This document shows positions 41,659 through 44,437 of a stretch of 44,437 bases of DNA, in pieces. Source of the DNA: Amphritea balenae (GTDB lineage Bacteria; Pseudomonadota; Gammaproteobacteria; Pseudomonadales; Balneatricaceae); contig NZ_RQXV01000018.1 in NCBI RefSeq assembly GCF_003858655.1, positions 1 to 44,437 on the forward strand, in the 5' to 3' direction. The number at the start of each line of letters is the position of its first letter. Position 1 is the stretch's first letter. A program made the translations under genes and the position numbers. A model generated the notes under the pieces. It made no database searches. It saw only the letters and a program-made list of their open reading frames with translations, and had not been told where the DNA came from.

Positions 41659-42072
41659 TTACTGCTCACTCTCAAAATGTGCAAACACTTCGGAACCTGT
41701 CATGTTTTGAGTTTCATTGGAAAAATTGTAGTACTCAGGTTTTTCATCAATGAAAATCTGATGACTAAACTTGTACTCTGCTTCAATATCCAATAAGCCT
41801 GCTGGAATGTGGTACTGATTAGCCGGTTTTAGGAAATAGAACAGATGGGTTCCACACTTCGCACAAAACCCCCTTTCTGCCCACTCAGATGATTGATACC
41901 TAATAACCGAAGCTTCATCTGATACTTTCAAAGAGTCACCACACTCAATGGCCATCATCGGACCTCCAGACCAATTTCTACACATACTACAATGACACGC
42001 AGCTGCTTCAGTAGAGGATAGCTCCGCTTCTAGTTCTACCGAACCGCAGAGACATTTACCATTTGCTTTCAT
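41659..42072 (-). CDS. Cassette: GFA family zinc protein
   Basis: A 137-residue GFA-fold protein. Zinc cysteines appear in GKCLCGSVEL near residue 5, AACHCSMCRNWSGGP near 26 and GFCAKCGTHLFYFL near 70. It is clearly the same subgroup as the chromosomal protein at 23220-23675, sharing the SSEWAERGFC..CGTHLFY block, the IPAGLLD/MPAGLFD block and the NMTGSEVFA/NMTGAELFA block. Its cassette status is shown by attC sites on both sides. The reaction is not known. Confidence 0.88.
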   Translation of the reverse strand: MKANGKCLCGSVELEAELSSTEAAACHCSMCRNWSGGPMMAIECGDSLKVSDEASVIRYQSSEWAERGFCAKCGTHLFYFLKPANQYHIPAGLLDIEAEYKFSHQIFIDEKPEYYNFSNETQNMTGSEVFAHFESEQ

Positions 42073-42104
42073 ATCAATATTTCCTATTGATTAGTTTGGT
42101 TGTC

Positions 42105-42184
42105 ACATAACGCCCTACATAAAGGGCCGGAGCGTAGCGACGGTCCAAGCCCGAAGGGTGATCTTTAATGTTTTTGTTAAGTGT
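42105..42184 (-). repeat. attC site 3
   Basis: On the minus strand CACTTAACAAAAACATT opens and GTAGGGCGTTATGTG closes about 80 bp. The interior GGGCTTGGACCGTCGC and GCTCCGGCCC gives a partial stem. Confidence 0.82.
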
Positions 42185-42188
42185 ACGA

Positions 42189-42500
42189 TTACCCATAAAC
42201 CAACCAGAAAGGTAGAAGGCCACCGACAACTACCCACAGTGTATTAGAAAGACTACTTCGAAAATCGTCACTACCACATATGCGGCAATACCATATAAAC
42301 AAAATAAGTGGGTATGACACAGCCGTGAATTTTGCACTACTGGCTTCTGCGCTGGATAGAAAAATAGTCTTTGGTGCCACCTCTGCAAAGATAAAGAACA
42401 CTGCATAAATTGCCCAGAAAATAAGAACAATGATTCCCTCTATAGATTGAAGGAACTTATTGCAAAGAAATTGAGATATCGGTTTTCTGTGCCAGTCCAT
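42189..42500 (-). CDS. Cassette: small membrane protein
   Basis: A 103-residue hydrophobic protein with about three membrane helices: EGIIVLIFWAIYAVFFIFAEV near residues 20-40, KFTAVSYPLILFIWYC near 57-72 and NTLWVVVGGLLPFWLVYG at the C-terminus. It begins MDWHRKPISQF. An in-frame GTG at 42509 lies in the neighbouring attC, so the ATG at 42500 is preferred. I do not recognise it; no catalytic motif is visible. Confidence 0.68.
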   Translation of the reverse strand: MDWHRKPISQFLCNKFLQSIEGIIVLIFWAIYAVFFIFAEVAPKTIFLSSAEASSAKFTAVSYPLILFIWYCRICGSDDFRSSLSNTLWVVVGGLLPFWLVYG

Positions 42501-42508
42501 AGAGTACA

Positions 42509-42612
42509 CTTAACGCCGCGTTAAGCGGCACAAAAATAGCTGACTAAACTTATGAGCGAAGCGAACACAGCCAGCATTTTGTGTCCGATTACTTTAACGC
42601 CTTTTTATAAGC
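42509..42612 (-). repeat. attC-like site 4 (degenerate)
   Basis: On the minus strand GGCGTTAA near the start pairs with TTAACGCGG near the end, and the right core is GGCGTTAAGTG. The left core reads TTATAAAAAGG rather than TTATAAC, so it has lost the expected core. The interior is about 100 bp, with CTGTGTTCGCTTCGCTC. Probably a decayed site. Confidence 0.6.
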
Positions 42613-42614
42613 CG

Positions 42615-42938
42615 CTACAACACCCTAATATCATCCAGCGATAGAGTAAACTTACCCTGAGCATTTTGGGTTACCGTTAATTCGATAGAAAGATCTGATA
42701 GCCCTTCTACATGGGTGTATACAGGAGCCGTAACACTCCACGACTTTAACGCTGAATTTGAAATTTCAATTATGTCCAAATTTACTTGTTCAGGATACGG
42801 AATAAGTTTTTCTCCATATTCTGATATAGCCCACGCCATTTCTTCAACCGACAAACGGTTTCCTGAGGTAAGCCAATGAACTTTGTCGTATTCACAGTTG
42901 CACAGTAATGAATACAGATGCCTAATAGATTCTTCCAT
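42615..42938 (-). CDS. Cassette: hypothetical protein
   Basis: A 107-residue soluble, acidic protein that I cannot name. The N-terminal half is helical (MEESIRHLYSLLCNCEYDK, then EEMAWAISEYGEKL), and the second half is strand-rich (DIIEISNSALKSWSVTAPVYT, then LSIELTVTQNAQGKFTLSLD). The look is that of a small alpha+beta immunity-like or binding protein, but this is only an impression. It sits between attC sites 4 and 5. Confidence 0.68.
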   Translation of the reverse strand: MEESIRHLYSLLCNCEYDKVHWLTSGNRLSVEEMAWAISEYGEKLIPYPEQVNLDIIEISNSALKSWSVTAPVYTHVEGLSDLSIELTVTQNAQGKFTLSLDDIRVL

Positions 42939-42951
42939 ACTTCCTAAGGCT

Positions 42952-43025
42952 TATAACGCCCAAAGCAGCGGCGCGCGTTAGCGCGTCCAGCCACGAAGTG
43001 GCGATGCTGCCTTTTCTTGTTAGGG
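42952..43025 (-). repeat. attC site 5
   Basis: On the minus strand CCCTAACAAGAAAAGGCAGC opens and GCTGCTTTGGGCGTTATAAG closes about 74 bp. AGGCAGC and GCTGCTTT pair, and the interior GGACGCGCTAACGCGCGCC is palindromic. Confidence 0.88.
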
Positions 43026-43027
43026 AC

Positions 43028-43495
43028 TTATCTAGCCTTTCCAAATATAAAGTCGATATCAACAATTTCAAACTTCCCATTTAGAGGAAGAAAGTTGATG
43101 AATATGCCTCTCTCTTGCACCTTTCCATTTAGCTCGATTTGAACATAAACCTTTTGTGATGGTAGCAGAGGAGGCTTACCGTTTGGTCCAAGTGGGGCAA
43201 ACCCAATTGGCCCATACTCAGTATTTATAATTTTCCCAAACTGGCGGGACTGGTATACGCACTTAGCATAAAAATACTCTGAATCATTGAAATATTTACT
43301 TTGCTTATGAATAAGCGGCACTAGATCTCGGCACTCATCGCTCTTTATCTTTTCAACAACACTCTCAGCGAAGACCTTTGGATCTCCGGTCTCCCTAATG
43401 AGGCTATCCATTGCATTTAAAGCATTCATTATTTCATCGGCTCTGGATAGTGAGGTTACAAAAAACAAAGATAAGATTAAGATTTTTTTGTACAT
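43028..43495 (-). CDS. Cassette: secreted hypothetical protein
   Basis: A 155-residue protein with a signal peptide (MYKKILILSLFFVTSLSRA). The mature part is helical at first (DEIMNALNAMDSLIRETG), then holds two Cys residues (DECRDLVPL and YAKCVYQS) that could form a disulfide, and ends in strands (KVYVQIELNGKVQERGIFIN). The function is unknown. It should be periplasmic, which is common among cassette proteins. Confidence 0.7.
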   Translation of the reverse strand: MYKKILILSLFFVTSLSRADEIMNALNAMDSLIRETGDPKVFAESVVEKIKSDECRDLVPLIHKQSKYFNDSEYFYAKCVYQSRQFGKIINTEYGPIGFAPLGPNGKPPLLPSQKVYVQIELNGKVQERGIFINFLPLNGKFEIVDIDFIFGKAR

Positions 43496-43504
43496 GGTGT
43501 TGAT

Positions 43505-43558
43505 CCCTAACGCTCAAAGCAACCGCGCAGAATGCGTCAGTTGCCTTTACTTGTTATC
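43505..43558 (-). repeat. attC site 6
   Basis: A short site of about 54 bp. On the minus strand GATAACAAGTAAAGGCAAC opens and GTTGCTTTGAGCGTTAGGG closes; GGCAAC pairs with GTTGCT and TAAAG with CTTTG. The stop codon of the Sel1 cassette lies inside it. Confidence 0.85.
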
Positions 43559-44311
43559 TAAATAGCATTTTTCACTATACTTTTGATGTTCTTCCTCATT
43601 TTGAGGAAATGTTCCATTCTCATAATAGTTTGCAACCCAGCACTCGTACTTTGCTATATGAACTTTGGGTACATCGTTGAGCCAATAGCTAGTTTTATCG
43701 TGATTTACCTTAAGCCCTAAATATCCTTTTTCATATGCGTGCGCGAGTAAATATTGCCAGTAGGTCATCCCCTTCTCAGCAGCATAATGATATAGCTCTA
43801 AAGCCTTGTTTATATCTGGAGTAACACCAAACCCGTGCTGATAAGCCCATCCTAACTTCCCGGCAGCATAAGCAGAACCTTCTGCAAATTCATGATTAAG
43901 ATATTCAAACCCTAGACGCTTCTCTTCTGGATCAGGGGACATCAACATACGTATGCTGGCAAGCCTATGTGCTGCTTCTTTACTACCAATTGCGGCTGCT
44001 TCAGAAAGTAATTGCTTTCCTTTTTCCATGTCTATCTCAACATTGATTCCTTCGAGATAACATGTAGCTAAACCTGCTAGTAAAGATTGTTTTAACCAAT
44101 TGTCTGGAAGTTTAGCAAAGCCCTTTGCAATTTCAGGAGCTTGTGCAAAAGCTTTTTGGTAATACTTATCTGTAACAGACTGCAGCTCACTAATCGCAGC
44201 ATCATCGAGATTTATATAGCTAGATATTGAATAGCATAACTGATGGGGCTCCATCTGGGCGTGAGCAGAAAGAGATAACAAAAACAGTAAGATGCTTAGT
44301 AGTTTATTCAT
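43547..44311 (-). CDS. Cassette: secreted Sel1-like repeat protein
   Basis: A 254-residue protein with a signal peptide (MNKLLSILLFLLSLSAHAQ) and several Sel1-type (TPR-like) repeats of about 36 residues. Clear repeats include LGWAYQHGFGVTPDINKALE near residue 153, LYHYAAEKGM near 173, and AHAYEKGYLGLKVNHDKTSY near 190. These alpha-alpha solenoids mediate protein contacts; no enzyme motif is present. It has two Cys residues in the mature start (QLCYS, ATCYLEG) and more at the end. It is the first complete cassette from the right edge. Confidence 0.82.
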   Translation of the reverse strand: MNKLLSILLFLLSLSAHAQMEPHQLCYSISSYINLDDAAISELQSVTDKYYQKAFAQAPEIAKGFAKLPDNWLKQSLLAGLATCYLEGINVEIDMEKGKQLLSEAAAIGSKEAAHRLASIRMLMSPDPEEKRLGFEYLNHEFAEGSAYAAGKLGWAYQHGFGVTPDINKALELYHYAAEKGMTYWQYLLAHAYEKGYLGLKVNHDKTSYWLNDVPKVHIAKYECWVANYYENGTFPQNEEEHQKYSEKCYLDNK

Positions 44312-44314
44312 AAG

Positions 44315-44390
44315 AGATAACGCTTCAATAACCGGGCAGCCGTTAGGCTGTCCGGCGCCGAAGGCGCAAAGTTCATTGATTTGTTAGGAA
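44315..44390 (-). repeat. attC site 7
   Basis: On the minus strand TCCTAACAAATCAATGAAC opens and GAAGCGTTATC closes about 76 bp. The inner GCGCCTTCGGCGC and CAGCCTAACGGCTG are palindromic. Confidence 0.85.
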
Positions 44391-44437
44391 GGTTTGGCAT
44401 TGCTGTTACGATATTCGTTTATGCTCACACGTCCCCA
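44384..44437 (-). CDS. Cassette gene, last 17 codons (partial)
   Basis: A frame open from the right edge ends at a stop inside attC7 (residues RNSNAKPS at the end), exactly where a cassette gene would end. The rest is outside the window, so the protein cannot be named. Confidence 0.45.
   Translation of the reverse strand, partial: WGRVSINEYRNSNAKPS

Larger units (their letters stand above)
41022..44437 (-). mobile_element. Distal part of a chromosomal integron cassette array
   Basis: Seven attC-like sites at 41025, 41582, 42105, 42509, 42952, 43505 and 44315 alternate with single short genes, all on the minus strand. Each site begins, read with the genes, with a core such as TAACAA and ends with GCGTTA-type sequence, and most gene stops lie in or within a few bases of the site. 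Genes point to lower coordinates, so the integrase gene and attI should lie beyond 44437, and 41025 is the last clear site. Six complete cassettes plus the end of a seventh are in view. Typical cassette traits are present: small, promoterless-looking genes of mixed composition and mostly unknown function. Confidence 0.88.

Overview
The window reads as chromosomal DNA of a marine gammaproteobacterium, probably of the Oceanospirillales (Neptuniibacter/Amphritea/Neptunomonas-like). This is an inference from the Pseudomonas-type isocitrate lyase tail, the GntR-prpBC-acnD-prpF methylcitrate operon, ThrH, the two-strand single-gene style and the chromosomal integron at the right edge. No tRNA, rRNA, CRISPR array or prophage was found.

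Layout. 1-5570: end of isocitrate lyase, an ART-like orphan, a direct-repeat array built on a GATCAGGC hairpin motif, an MFS carrier, two tandem RidA paralogs, a cupin and a crotonase. 5585-10530 (minus): a compact operon of a CofC-like nucleotidyl/glycosyltransferase, a SPASM-type radical SAM enzyme, a family 2 glycosyltransferase, a Cys-containing protein of unknown function and an ABC exporter; this is the best candidate for an undescribed biosynthesis-and-export pathway. 10627-19615: cysS, a MITE-like element, a giant pyruvate:ferredoxin/flavodoxin oxidoreductase, an iron/oxygen block (small Cys protein, ferritin, hemerythrin) with Fur-like and FNR-like sites, and glnS. 19835-22730 (plus): ppiB-lpxH and a CPA2 antiporter. 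22849-26440 (minus): VOC, two GFA-fold proteins, a DUF900-type hydrolase coupled to a membrane coiled-coil protein, and a SpoU methyltransferase. 26835-33902 (minus): complete methylcitrate cycle operon under a GntR regulator. 34105-38693: alpha/beta hydrolase, pabB, a frameshifted acyl-CoA thioesterase, a lipoprotein and thrH.

39218-44437 (minus): a Rho paralog lacking the RNA-binding N-terminal domain, a TehB-like methyltransferase, then the distal end of an integron cassette array. Seven attC-like sites separate six cassettes plus the end of a seventh. Genes point away from an integrase that should lie beyond the right edge.

Three copies of a ~100 bp hairpin repeat (8829, 26736, 32185) differ in arm sequence but remain self-complementary within each copy, and all lie in the same orientation. 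They are an unexplained structured family worth following.
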